From: VXYK01 sp965221585
GTDB taxonomy: Bacteria; Actinomycetota; Acidimicrobiia; Acidimicrobiales; Aldehydirespiratoraceae
DNA: 64,000 nucleotides
Direction: 5' to 3'
NCBI GenBank assembly: GCA_965221585.1
Contig: OZ244898.1
Location: 1,736,001 to 1,800,000 of the forward strand
Below the pieces are notes generated by a model. That model ran no database searches and was not told where the DNA came from. It saw only the letters and a list, made by a program, of their open reading frames with translations. Below are positions 16,174-25,023 of the stretch, piece after piece; position 1 is the stretch's first letter; every line of letters starts with the position of its first letter. Both the position numbers and the translations under genes were made by a program.

Positions 16174-16911
16174 GTGACATTCACGCCGAAACCCGACCAC
16201 CTGGCACCGGATCTCACCCCTCCCCAAGAGCTGGCGATCCTCGCTCGGGCGCTGTGGCGAGAGGGGTACCGCGAACACATCGCCGGGCACATCACCATCA
16301 GCCGGGGCGACGGGACGCTGTGGTGCAATCCGCGGTTCCTGCAATGGGACGAGATGCGTCCCGAGCAGGTGATCGTCATCGATCTCGACGGGACAGTCCT
16401 CGAAGGTGATTGGTCGGCGCCCCGGGGGATCCCGCTGCACCTCGCACTCCGCCGGGTCCGGCCGGGCCTGGGCGTGGTGGTGCACAGCCACCCGCTCTAC
16501 GGGACAGTGTGGGCCGATGCCGGCGAGGTGCCGCCGGCGATGGACCAGAGTTCCGCGCTCGGTAGCTGCGAGCCTGTGTTGGTTGACGAGTACGCCGGCA
16601 TCGTCGACCAGGCGGTCGCATCCAATGCGGCCGCGGCAAGTATGGGCGACGCCGAGTTGGCGCTCCTGGCCGGTCACGGCGTGGTCGTGACCGCACCCAC
16701 CGTGGCTGCGGCCTACCGGCGGTCGGTGGCGCTGGAAATCCGATGTGAGCGGGCCTGGCACGTACGCGCCATCAGCGACGGTCCTCTTCGTTCGCCGATG
16801 CCTGATTCCTTCCTTGAGTGGTGCCGCGAGGACGGGCCGGGGGTGGCGCCGGGTTATTGGGAGGCCGCGGTCCGTGCCGAACTGCGAGCCGATCCCACGC
16901 TCCTCGACTGA
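16174..16911 (+). CDS. Class II aldolase/adducin family protein
   Basis: This 245-residue protein starts at GTG. Zinc-site histidines are visible in VVHSHPLYG (residues 104-106) and in LAGHGVVV near 172, the pattern of L-fuculose-1-phosphate-aldolase-like enzymes. In true aldolases an acidic residue precedes the substrate-phosphate helix (PSSEW-like). Here the aligned segment is APRGIPLHLAL, so that Glu is missing and aldol cleavage is doubtful. Decarboxylase, epimerase or dehydratase chemistry is possible. It lies inside the segment bounded by the tRNA-Pro repeat and converges with the PhyH gene. Confidence 0.78.
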   Translation: MTFTPKPDHLAPDLTPPQELAILARALWREGYREHIAGHITISRGDGTLWCNPRFLQWDEMRPEQVIVIDLDGTVLEGDWSAPRGIPLHLALRRVRPGLGVVVHSHPLYGTVWADAGEVPPAMDQSSALGSCEPVLVDEYAGIVDQAVASNAAAASMGDAELALLAGHGVVVTAPTVAAAYRRSVALEIRCERAWHVRAISDGPLRSPMPDSFLEWCREDGPGVAPGYWEAAVRAELRADPTLLD

Positions 16912-16951
16912 CTGGCCCTCCCACCCGGCGTCTATAGCCGACTCCTGGTGT

Positions 16952-17959
16952 TCAAGCCACAGAGCTGGGGGCCTGCGACATAAGGCCCGTAAGCTCCGCA
17001 GCCTGATCTGATGTTCTGCGGACCATTCTTCGGTCGCGGTCGCTGAAGTAGGCGCATTGCGAGATGAGGTCGCCGTGCTCCGCCCCGGCTTCGGCGATCT
17101 GGAGGTACTGGCTCGCGCGCGGCCCGTAGGGGAAGAGGCCCTTCCCGTAATGCTCGGCAGGGTAGTTGAGGGTCCGCGCCTGGTTCAGGTCGTAGCGCGA
17201 GTCCGCGTCGACGAAGCGCAGCACGTATGCCGCGCGACGGGAGAGTTCTCCCTCGCCGAGCATGACGCTGCGGTGAGCGACCGTCTTGTTGAACAGGAGC
17301 ACATCGCCGGGGTCAAAGTCGTATTCGACTTGATGGACATCAAGCAGCTCCTTCAACGCGGGGGAGTTCAAGAACTCCCTCAGATCGCGATATTCCTGCG
17401 GGCTTGTTGTCTTGCCGGCCCGTTCCCTGGCCTTGAGCACCTCGACGACTGCGAGTTCCGCCGAGTAGGCGAAGTCGCCCGGCAGCACGTGGAGGGGAAC
17501 GCAGGCTATGCCGCCGCGCTGCCCGCTCGCATCTATGGGATGCAGCGGCGCCCACAGGCTGCACGCGAACTGTTCGCTGAACTGGAAGCCGTAGGACGTG
17601 ACGTCGATATGCCACGGCAGCCCCTTGTTGACGTTCCTTTCGATCTCGGAGGACGTGTCGAAGGCCAGAAAGAGGTCACGTCTCGTCAGGCCGGTCACCG
17701 CCTGCCGGAAGTAGGGGCGCTCGAGCAGATCGAAGACTTCCGTGTCGCCGTCCTCCAAGTAGCGATGGACGCTGCTGAACCTGGCTCCGCTCGACGCGTT
17801 GTCGGCACCGCTGGTCGATTTGGTATCGACGCGATCGAGCAGCATGGCGATCACACTGGGGTTGAGGAACCCCTCCAGCTTGACGAAGCCGTCACGCAAG
17901 AACTGCTCCCTGTGCGCGCCGGTGATGGCGAACTCGCTATCGAAGGGATGACTGGTCAC
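16952..17959 (-). CDS. PhyH-like Fe(II)/2-oxoglutarate dioxygenase
   Basis: This is a protein of about 335 residues with a divergent PhyH fold. It opens with QFLRDGFVKLEGFLNPSV. The metal HxD is in LPWHIDVTSYGF, and the distal His is in NKTVAHRSVML, followed by an Arg-rich strand (LSRRAAYVLRF) that would hold 2-oxoglutarate. It lacks the usual WH-x-G distal motif of the other two PhyH proteins. I placed the start at GTG 17959; a TTG at 17986 is possible. The gene lies inside the tRNA-bounded segment between the aldolase-like gene and the sensor protein. Confidence 0.75.
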   Translation of the reverse strand: MTSHPFDSEFAITGAHREQFLRDGFVKLEGFLNPSVIAMLLDRVDTKSTSGADNASSGARFSSVHRYLEDGDTEVFDLLERPYFRQAVTGLTRRDLFLAFDTSSEIERNVNKGLPWHIDVTSYGFQFSEQFACSLWAPLHPIDASGQRGGIACVPLHVLPGDFAYSAELAVVEVLKARERAGKTTSPQEYRDLREFLNSPALKELLDVHQVEYDFDPGDVLLFNKTVAHRSVMLGEGELSRRAAYVLRFVDADSRYDLNQARTLNYPAEHYGKGLFPYGPRASQYLQIAEAGAEHGDLISQCAYFSDRDRRMVRRTSDQAAELTGLMSQAPSSVA

Positions 17960-18084
17960 GATCAACTCAAGAGGATAGCCAACCAAACAACAGAGTCAAC
18001 CCATGTATCAGTCAGCAAACTGTCAGAGATCGCTCAAATAGAGCTTGAGAGAGCACTCTGGGCGTTGAGGGGCCGGGTGTGGCT

Positions 18085-20472
18085 CTACGGCTCCGCTGGG
18101 AGGTCGTCGGGGTCGGGTTTGGGCATGCGGTAGCCGACTCGGGGGACCGTGGCGATGTATCGGGGGTTTCGGGCGTTGTCGCCGAGTTTGCGGCGCAGGT
18201 TCTTGATGGTGGTGTGCATGCGGCCGAGGTCGGTCGCGCTGTCGCTGCCCCAGACTGCGGCGAGGAGTTGTTCGTGGGTGATGACGGTGCTGGCGTGGGC
18301 GGCGAGCTCGATCAGCACGTTGTATTCGATGGGGGCCAGGTTGACGGGTTCGCCGGCGACGGTCACGAGCCGGGCGGGGTGGTCGATTATGAGGTCGCCG
18401 AGTTCAACGCGGCCCACCGCAGGTGGCCCGGTTCGGGCCGCGGCTGTGGGGGCGCTGGGGGCTTGTGCATGGCGGAGGCCGGCTTGGATCCTGGCGGTGA
18501 GCTCGGTGGGTGAGAACGGTTTGACGATGTAGTCCGCGGCGCCCATCTGGAGTGCTTTGGCGATGAGGTCGTGCTGGCCGTAGGCGGACAAGAAGATGAC
18601 CGGGACGTCACGGGCGGCGAGGATGTCGCGCATCACCTCGAACCCGTCGGCGCCGGGCAGCATCAGATCCAGCACCACGATGTGGGGGTCGGTGTCGGCG
18701 ACGAGCGCGGCGATTCGGGCGGGGTTGCCGGTGACGGTTGTGTGATAGCCGGCGGCGGTGAGGGTGTCGTGGATGTGTTTGAGGTCTCGGGGGTTGTCGT
18801 CGATGGCCAGCACCCGCGTAGCGCTGTCCGTGGCGCTGTGGGCGCGGACGGCTGGGGAGGGGGCTTCGTCGGCGGTTGGGATGGTGAACGTGAACCGGCT
18901 GCCGAGTCCGGGGCCGTCGCTTTGGGCCCAGATGCGCCCGCCGTGGGCTTCGACGATTCCCTTGCAGATGGCCAGGCCCAAACCGAGGTCGCGGCCCTGG
19001 TCGGGGCTGGCGGGGCGCGAGAACTTGGCGAACAGGTGCGGCAGGCTCTCTGCGGTGAGGCCCCGGCCGTTGTCTGTGACCGTGATCGTCACGTAGCCGT
19101 CGTCGCCGGCGGTGGCTGTGACACCGATGGGGGACGCCTCGTGGCAGTAGCGGGCTGCGTTGATCAACAAGTTGACGATGACCTGCACGACACGGCGCCC
19201 GTCTGCCATCACCGGTGGCAGATCCGGTGGCACGTCGATGCGGATGCTGTGTATGCCGTCGGCGCCGGCGAAGGTGCTGCGGGCCTCCTCGACGAGTCCG
19301 GAGACCTCGCACGGCTCGGGATCCACAGGCAGTGTGCCGGTTTCGATCCCCACGATGTCGATGAGGTCGGACAACAGGTCGATCATGTGGTCGGCCTGTT
19401 CCTCGATGATGCGGTGGAACTGGTCAGTGACCGCCGGGTCAAGCGGGGCGCGTTCGGTGCGCAGGGTGGCCGCGGAGCCCTTGATGGCCATCAGCGGGGC
19501 GCGCAGTTCATGGCCGATCACTGCCAAGAACTCGGCGCGCAGACGCTCCTTCTCCGCGAGGGGGGCCATGTCCAACGCGGTGACCACAACGGCATCCACC
19601 TCGCCGTCGACACCGACGATCGGCGCGGCGTTGACGACCGCTTCCATCTTGCGGCCGTTGGGAAACTGTAGGGTCATCTCCTCGTCGCGTACGGTCTCCA
19701 CCGATGCCATCGCCGCCTGCAGCGACAGCTCCTGAGGGGAGATCTCACTACCGTCGGCGCGCGTGTAGACGCCTCCTGAGGCCAGCTCTGCCAGCGCGTC
19801 GATCGGGGTGCTGAGTTCGCTCATGATTCGCCGGGCCTCGGGGTTGGCCGCTCTCAGCGCCCCGCTGCGGGCGTCGAACACCACGATCGCCGTCGGAGCG
19901 GCGCTCAACACCGCCTCGAGGTCGGCGCGGGCCTGCCGCTCGCTGTGGTGCTGACGGGCAGCCGAGACCACCAGCGCCACCTGCGCCGCGAGCATCGCCA
20001 AAGCGTCCTCGTTCGCGGTGCCGAATCCGCCGGGGCGCTCCGCTGCACACAGCACACCCAGCCGCCGGCCGCGATGCAGGATCGGCGCGGCCACAGCGGC
20101 CACAGCCGAGCCGTCCGGCGTCGGTGCCACCAGCTCAGGCAGGTCCCGCTCGCGCAGATAACCCTGCAAGTCGTCGACCAGCAACGGCGCGTCGACACCG
20201 CACAGAAAATCGAACACCTCCCGCGCGGCGGGCGTCTCCCACAACGCAGCATGCTGTTCATCGGTCAGCCCCGACGATAGGCAGTCGACCGGCTGGCCCC
20301 GATCGTCCAACAAACACACCACCGCATACCCAGCGCCGGTGAGCGTCCTCGCCGTGTCGAGCACACCCCCAAGAGCCTCGGCGAACTCCACGCTCTCGCT
20401 GACCCGCAAATTGGCGTCGCTGGGGCGCGACAGCCGCTCCCGCAACGCCTCCGCATCCGTCTCAGCACTCAA
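18085..20472 (-). CDS. Single-polypeptide sensor kinase, receiver and winged-helix regulator
   Basis: This 795-residue cytoplasmic protein carries a full two-component pathway. Domains in order: GAF-like (about 25-175), PAS-like (185-300), HisKA with His321 in GHELRAPL, and HATPase with N box NLLINAARYC (434-443), DNGRGL and GLGLAICKG. Next is a receiver with acidic pair DD at 558-559, phospho-acceptor Asp602 in VLDLMLP and Lys651 in VKPF. An OmpR/PhoB-type winged helix (690-785) ends the protein. Kinase and DNA-binding output in one chain would give direct transcription control by a soluble ligand. No membrane segment or partner gene is present. Confidence 0.9.
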   Translation of the reverse strand: MSAETDAEALRERLSRPSDANLRVSESVEFAEALGGVLDTARTLTGAGYAVVCLLDDRGQPVDCLSSGLTDEQHAALWETPAAREVFDFLCGVDAPLLVDDLQGYLRERDLPELVAPTPDGSAVAAVAAPILHRGRRLGVLCAAERPGGFGTANEDALAMLAAQVALVVSAARQHHSERQARADLEAVLSAAPTAIVVFDARSGALRAANPEARRIMSELSTPIDALAELASGGVYTRADGSEISPQELSLQAAMASVETVRDEEMTLQFPNGRKMEAVVNAAPIVGVDGEVDAVVVTALDMAPLAEKERLRAEFLAVIGHELRAPLMAIKGSAATLRTERAPLDPAVTDQFHRIIEEQADHMIDLLSDLIDIVGIETGTLPVDPEPCEVSGLVEEARSTFAGADGIHSIRIDVPPDLPPVMADGRRVVQVIVNLLINAARYCHEASPIGVTATAGDDGYVTITVTDNGRGLTAESLPHLFAKFSRPASPDQGRDLGLGLAICKGIVEAHGGRIWAQSDGPGLGSRFTFTIPTADEAPSPAVRAHSATDSATRVLAIDDNPRDLKHIHDTLTAAGYHTTVTGNPARIAALVADTDPHIVVLDLMLPGADGFEVMRDILAARDVPVIFLSAYGQHDLIAKALQMGAADYIVKPFSPTELTARIQAGLRHAQAPSAPTAAARTGPPAVGRVELGDLIIDHPARLVTVAGEPVNLAPIEYNVLIELAAHASTVITHEQLLAAVWGSDSATDLGRMHTTIKNLRRKLGDNARNPRYIATVPRVGYRMPKPDPDDLPAEP

Positions 20473-20585
20473 CGCGCCACCCCCATCACGTCAGCGACGC
20501 GCGATCGCCGGGATCGCCCAGTGTTCACCCCTCTGTTCTACCCAATAACCACCCCCAACAAAAACCCAAAGACAGACCATGTTCA

Positions 20586-20629
20586 CTGGTCGGGCTGAGA
20601 GGATTTGAACCTCCGACCTTCGGTCCCCC
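20586..20629 (-). repeat. Parent copy of the 44-bp tRNA-Pro repeat
   Basis: This is the 3' half of the complete tRNA-Pro gene, identical to 15837-15880. With that copy it bounds about 4.7 kb in direct orientation, the arrangement expected for attL/attR. Confidence 0.8.
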
Positions 20630-20664
20630 AGACCGACGCGCTAACCAAGCTGCGCCACAGCCCG
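20587..20664 (-). tRNA. tRNA-Pro(GGG), CCA encoded
   Basis: The acceptor stem CGGGCTG pairs with CAGCCCG, followed by A73 and an encoded CCA. The anticodon stem TCGGT/ACCGA encloses the loop CTGGGGG with anticodon GGG. The T arm contains GGTTCAAATCC. All four arms fold. The gene is intact, so any integration at its 3' end restored a functional tRNA. Confidence 0.95.
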
Positions 20665-20708
20665 TGAGTCAGAGACAATACCGGCCCACGCCCGCGCTCA
20701 CACGCCCG

Positions 20709-20924
20709 TCAGAAAAGTAACAGCAGGCCCTGAACGGCCCGCCAACCCAGATAGATCGTCGCCGCCGCCAAACCCAGCCAGAAATGCCACGGCGGCCGAT
20801 ACGCCACCGGCGCATGATCCACACCCGGAGTCGCCTCCACCGGCTCGCCGCAATCAGGGCAGGCGCCGTCCGCCGACAACGAAGTCGGCGTCCAGTTCTT
20901 CTCACACGGCACGCACCACGGCAT
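20709..20924 (-). CDS. Small zinc-ribbon membrane protein
   Basis: This 71-residue protein has two CxxC pairs, WCVPCEKNW and CPDCGEP, forming a zinc ribbon. One C-terminal transmembrane helix follows (FWLGLAAATIYLGWRAVQGLLLL). I chose ATG 20924 because it places the first CxxC at the N-terminus, as in similar actinobacterial proteins. An upstream GTG at 20951 is possible. Function unknown. It lies just downstream of the SpoIIE-type phosphatase gene on the same strand and may be co-transcribed. Confidence 0.7.
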   Translation of the reverse strand: MPWCVPCEKNWTPTSLSADGACPDCGEPVEATPGVDHAPVAYRPPWHFWLGLAAATIYLGWRAVQGLLLLF

Positions 20925-20954
20925 CACAGACGAGACTACGGCCCGCGGCACAAC

Positions 20955-22037
20955 TCAGTCGCGACGGATCGCCATCACCGCGGTGTCGTCGTCGATGATC
21001 CCGCCCGCATGATCCTTGGCCGCATCCAGCAACGCCTTGCACAACACGTCGGGCGCAGCGTTCAACTCACGCTCAGCGGTCTTGATGATCCGATCCTCAC
21101 CGAACAACGCACCCCCCGCCCGAGCCTCCGCCAGACCATCGGTGTACATCACGATCATGTCGCCCGACTCCATCGGAATCTCCCGAGAGAAATACGTGGC
21201 GTTCGGGTCGAGCATCAACAACGGACCAGTCGAACGCAGCGGCTTCACACCGTCCTCCTGGAAGAAGAACACCGCCGGGTGCCCCGCAGAAGCACAACGC
21301 AGAGTCCCCGCCTCAGTGTCGAACACCACCACGGCCGCCGAAATGAACTCCTCATGCCGGTCCCCCGACGCAAGCTGCTCGTTGAGCTCCTCGAACGCCT
21401 GAGCCGGATCACGGAACTGCCGCAGAAACACCCTCAACAGATACTTCGCCTGGAACGCCGTGATCGAAGACTCGATGCCATGCCCGGCCACATCGCCGAT
21501 AACCGCCGCAACCCGAGTCGGCCCAACCCGATGCACATCGAAGAAGTCGCCGGCCATCAGCCCCGAACCAGCCTGATAAACACGACCGATCTCAAAACCC
21601 GGAAAATCCGGCACCTGCTCAGGGGCCAGACGAGCCGCCCAAGCCTTCGGCGCCAACTGCTCCTGCTCGAGAGCCTCACTGGCACGCCGTTCGATGTCGT
21701 AACGGTTGCGGGCCATGCGAGCCTCACGAGACAGCGTGCGAGACCACCACAGAGAGGCACCTGCCGGGAACAGCAGCAGCCCGAACAGCGCCGAAGTGAC
21801 ATTGGAGCCGTCGAACACCGCCACCACCGCCGCCGCAGGAGCGATCAACGCGAAGATCGCCGAGGTGAGGGCCTCCTTGCGATACGCCGCGAAAGCCAGC
21901 GAATGCCCCTCCCGATCGTCCGCGCTGTCAGTCTCGATCAGGCGCGCCAAACGCAACCGCCTACGAGCCGACCGGGCATAGACGACAGATGCCGCCAAGC
22001 TGACAACGGCAAGAACTCCAAGAATGATTGTTGTCAT
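20955..22037 (-). CDS. SpoIIE-type PP2C serine phosphatase with N-terminal membrane region
   Basis: The protein has about 360 residues. The N-terminal 130 hold an initial membrane segment (TIILGVLAVVSLAASVVYA) and a hydrophobic pair near 70-115. The C-terminal catalytic domain begins around FEIGRVYQAGSG and shows AVIGDVAGHG, VVVFDTEAGTLRCASAGHPAV and MYTDGLAEAR, the PP2C/SpoIIE metal-binding strands. Relatives dephosphorylate STAS-domain anti-sigma antagonists. No anti-sigma genes are adjacent. ATG 22037 with GGAG upstream is preferred over GTG 22100. Confidence 0.85.
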   Translation of the reverse strand: MTTIILGVLAVVSLAASVVYARSARRRLRLARLIETDSADDREGHSLAFAAYRKEALTSAIFALIAPAAAVVAVFDGSNVTSALFGLLLFPAGASLWWSRTLSREARMARNRYDIERRASEALEQEQLAPKAWAARLAPEQVPDFPGFEIGRVYQAGSGLMAGDFFDVHRVGPTRVAAVIGDVAGHGIESSITAFQAKYLLRVFLRQFRDPAQAFEELNEQLASGDRHEEFISAAVVVFDTEAGTLRCASAGHPAVFFFQEDGVKPLRSTGPLLMLDPNATYFSREIPMESGDMIVMYTDGLAEARAGGALFGEDRIIKTAERELNAAPDVLCKALLDAAKDHAGGIIDDDTAVMAIRRD

Positions 22038-22148
22038 CGTGGCTCCAATTGCGTTGAGCCGGCTCCCCTCCAGGAACTCGCCTAAGCGGGCGAGCAGCAC
22101 AACTATACCCTCCCAACCCCGCCGATTACGACGATTTCAGTCGCCGTG

Positions 22149-23456
22149 TCAGTCGCTGCGCCTGCGAACCCGCAGCTTGATGGGGGTAGCACCCAGTCCG
22201 AACTCCTCCCGCAGACGACGCTCGATATAGCGCATATACGTCTTGGGAAGCTCCCGATTGACGAACAGGACGAACGTCGGCGGATCGGTCGCGCCCTGCG
22301 TGGCATACAGCACGCGGGCACCACGGGGAGCGGGCTGGGCGGCCTGGGCCGAACGGATCACCTTGTTGACGTCACGGGTCGGGATCCTGGTGCGGTACTC
22401 GACGACCGCGGTCTGGATCGCAGGCCACAGCCGGTTCACCCCCTTGCCCGACAGGGCGCTGATGCGCAGAACCGGCGAATCGCCCAGAAAGCCGAGCTTG
22501 CGCTCCACATCCTCGGCGATCTTGGTGCGCTTGGCAGTCGAGAGCAGCTCCCATTTGTTCAACAGGATCACGATCGGGCAACCGGCTCCGTCGACCCGCT
22601 CAGCGAGCCGCTGATCCTGGTGAGTGATCCCGTCCGTGGCATCGATCACCAGCAGCGCGACATCGGAACTGTCGACCGCCTTGAGGGCCCGAACCAACGA
22701 GTAGTACTCGGTGTCCTCAGCAATCCGAGCCTTGCGCCGCATCCCGGCTGTGTCGATGAACCGGATCGGCCCGTGGTCGGTCTCGATGACAGTGTCGATG
22801 GCGTCTCTGGTCGTGCCGGGCCGGTCATGCACGATCGCACGCTCCTCACCGATCAGCCGGTTGAACAGCGTCGACTTGCCCACATTCGGCCGACCCACCA
22901 CCGCGACGGCGAACATGTTGGGATCGTCGACCTCAGCGGGCGAGGGAGTGTCGCTCGGATCGTGGGGCAGCAGGCGGACCACCTCGTCGAGCAGATCGCC
23001 CGTGCCGCGGCCATGCAGGGCGCTGACCGGGAAAGGGTCGCCGAGCCCCAACCCCATCATCTCCCAGATCGAAGGCTCGTGAGCCGCGTCGTCGACCTTG
23101 TTGGCCACCACCAGAACCGGCACCTTGGAACGCCGCAAGCGGTCGACCACCAGCTGATCCTCGTGCGTGACGCCGACCGCAGCATCAAGCACCAACAGCA
23201 CGACGTCGCTCTGCGCCATCGCCATCTCGGACTGCCTAGTGACCTTGTCGTCGAGAGCGTCGCCATCGGCGATCCAGCCGCCCGTGTCGAGCAGCGAGAA
23301 ATTGTGACCGAGCCATTCCGCCTCAACGAACTTGCGGTCCCGAGTGACTCCCGGGCGCGGCTCGACGATCGCCTCGCGGCGGCCGATTATCCGGTTGACC
23401 AGCGTCGACTTTCCAACATTCGGACGGCCCACTACAGCAACAACAGGCAGACTCAT
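22149..23456 (-). CDS. der: Ribosome biogenesis GTPase Der
   Basis: This 435-residue protein has two consecutive GTPase domains. The P-loops GRPNVGKST lie at residues 10-18 and 188-196, followed by DTGGW and DTAGM switch II motifs and NKVD and NKWE specificity motifs. The C-terminal KH-like domain ends basic. Der acts in assembly of the 50S subunit. The start ATG 23456 overlaps the stop of the upstream DUF512 gene by four bases (ATGA), so the two are co-translated. Length matches the family. Confidence 0.95.
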   Translation of the reverse strand: MSLPVVAVVGRPNVGKSTLVNRIIGRREAIVEPRPGVTRDRKFVEAEWLGHNFSLLDTGGWIADGDALDDKVTRQSEMAMAQSDVVLLVLDAAVGVTHEDQLVVDRLRRSKVPVLVVANKVDDAAHEPSIWEMMGLGLGDPFPVSALHGRGTGDLLDEVVRLLPHDPSDTPSPAEVDDPNMFAVAVVGRPNVGKSTLFNRLIGEERAIVHDRPGTTRDAIDTVIETDHGPIRFIDTAGMRRKARIAEDTEYYSLVRALKAVDSSDVALLVIDATDGITHQDQRLAERVDGAGCPIVILLNKWELLSTAKRTKIAEDVERKLGFLGDSPVLRISALSGKGVNRLWPAIQTAVVEYRTRIPTRDVNKVIRSAQAAQPAPRGARVLYATQGATDPPTFVLFVNRELPKTYMRYIERRLREEFGLGATPIKLRVRRRSD

Positions 23457-24937
23457 GACCGGGCCTCCGTCGCGCACGGGGCCGCCTGGGATGCCCCAAC
23501 ACCCACGTGCGGGTCCAGAGCCCGGCGCAGCGCCGCGCCGTCGGTCGGGACCACCTCAACAGGCCGGGGCAGATCCGCCGGCGACAGACCATCGAGGAAT
23601 ACTCCACGGCTCAGGCAGACATCGGGCAGCAGATAGCGATGGCCCTCAGGCTCACGGGCCAGCACCCTCGCCAAGTCCTCCCCCACCATCAACCCCGTCA
23701 CGCCGATGTTCCCCCCGAAGTACTCGTTGGGCACAGCTATGACCCGCACATCGCTGCGGTCCAGCGAATCCGTGAGCGACTCGATCACCGGCACCGACAT
23801 CGTCGCGGTCAGCACCCCGACCGGAGCATCCCGACTCGGGCCGATAGACACCCTCGTCACAGCAGGCGCGCCACCGGCCGCCGAAACACCGACATTGATC
23901 GCCGGCGAATCCTCCCGCGGAGCGCGGTAGCCGTCCGCAGGTGCCCCGTCGACCCAGGCGAAGAACCCGGACCTCGGGCGGGTCGGCTCCCCGACCGGGT
24001 TGAAGAACTCCGACTCGAGCGTGCGGACCATGCCGATCCCGTCCTCATGCATCGGGAAACCCTCGTAGCTGTCGGCCTCGGGAAACGGCCTGCCCGCCAT
24101 CAGGTAGTACTCGTCGGCGGCGAACACCAGCCGACGCCCCAGCGCACTCAGAAACACCTGCTGCCAGTCGCTGACAACGTCGACCACCCGCTGCGCCTCA
24201 GAGAGCGTGTGGGGCCTCATGCGGGCCTGCTTGTTGAAACGCGACACCCCCAGAGGCACCACACAGAGCGTCGCCAGGTCCGAGAAACGCTCGAACACGC
24301 CCGCGAGGGTGTCCTCGAGCACGTCGGAATCGTTGACACCGGGGCACACCACCACCTGGCCGTGCACCTCGATCCCGTGATCCAGCAGCGCCCGCAGCCA
24401 TCGCAACGACACCGCCCCACGCGGGTTGCGCAGAATCTCGGAACGGATCTGCGGGTCAGTGGCATGGATCGAGACGTTGAGCGGTGACAGACGCTCGGTG
24501 ACCACCCGTTCCATGTCCAGCTCGGTGAAACGGGTCAAGGTGGTGAAGTTCCCGTACAGAAAGGAGAGCCTGTAGTCGTCGTCCTTCAAGTACAGCGAAC
24601 GCCGCATGCCGCGGGGCAGTTGATGGATGAAGCAGAACTCACAGTGGTTGTCGCAGGTCTGCACCTTGTCGAACACCGCCGCATGCACCTCGGCACCGAG
24701 CGGCTCACCGGGGCGCTTCGACACCACCAGATCGAGACGCTCGGTCTCACCAGTCCCTCCGGGCGGGCCCTGGCGCTGCACCAGCAGCCCAACGACCGGA
24801 TCATCGGTGAGAATCTGCCAGCGGATCACATCGCGCGGCACTTCGCCGTCGATCATCAAGATCTCGTCACCCACCATGAGACCGGCCCGCTCGGCCGGAG
24901 ACCCCGGTTCCAGACCAACCACACGCGGCGACGACAT
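23453..24937 (-). CDS. DUF512 family protein: PDZ-like domain plus radical-SAM-like iron-sulfur domain
   Basis: This 494-residue protein starts with a PDZ-like segment (VVGLEPGSPAERAGLMVGDEI). A radical-SAM-type barrel follows, with the cluster motif CDNHCEFC (C-x3-C-x2-C) near residue 95. The C-terminal part is the DUF512 domain (ADEYYLMAGRPFPEADSYEGF). The biochemical reaction is not established. Its genetic link to der is common in Gram-positive bacteria and holds here through a four-base overlap. It is divergent from the pseudokinase gene. Confidence 0.9.
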   Translation of the reverse strand: MSSPRVVGLEPGSPAERAGLMVGDEILMIDGEVPRDVIRWQILTDDPVVGLLVQRQGPPGGTGETERLDLVVSKRPGEPLGAEVHAAVFDKVQTCDNHCEFCFIHQLPRGMRRSLYLKDDDYRLSFLYGNFTTLTRFTELDMERVVTERLSPLNVSIHATDPQIRSEILRNPRGAVSLRWLRALLDHGIEVHGQVVVCPGVNDSDVLEDTLAGVFERFSDLATLCVVPLGVSRFNKQARMRPHTLSEAQRVVDVVSDWQQVFLSALGRRLVFAADEYYLMAGRPFPEADSYEGFPMHEDGIGMVRTLESEFFNPVGEPTRPRSGFFAWVDGAPADGYRAPREDSPAINVGVSAAGGAPAVTRVSIGPSRDAPVGVLTATMSVPVIESLTDSLDRSDVRVIAVPNEYFGGNIGVTGLMVGEDLARVLAREPEGHRYLLPDVCLSRGVFLDGLSPADLPRPVEVVPTDGAALRRALDPHVGVGASQAAPCATEARS

Positions 24938-24987
24938 CTTGACAAGGCTACCGCTCCCACCGATCAGCAGGCCGAGCAGACTCGTCG

Positions 24988-25015
24988 TTGCAATATATTA
25001 TTTTTCATGTAATGT
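24988..25015 (+). promoter_or_regulatory. Candidate leaderless promoter of the pseudokinase gene
   Basis: TTGCAA (24988-24993) and TAATGT (25010-25015) are separated by 16 bases in an unusually AT-rich island. The likely transcription start is within a few bases of ATG 25024, with no ribosome site between, which suggests a leaderless mRNA. Confidence 0.45.
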
Positions 25016-25023
25016 CACTGTTT

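Noticed and set aside
20784..22085. Plus-strand open frame of about 433 codons
   Set aside because: It is antisense to the SpoIIE-type phosphatase, and its Arg/His-rich translation lacks any fold.
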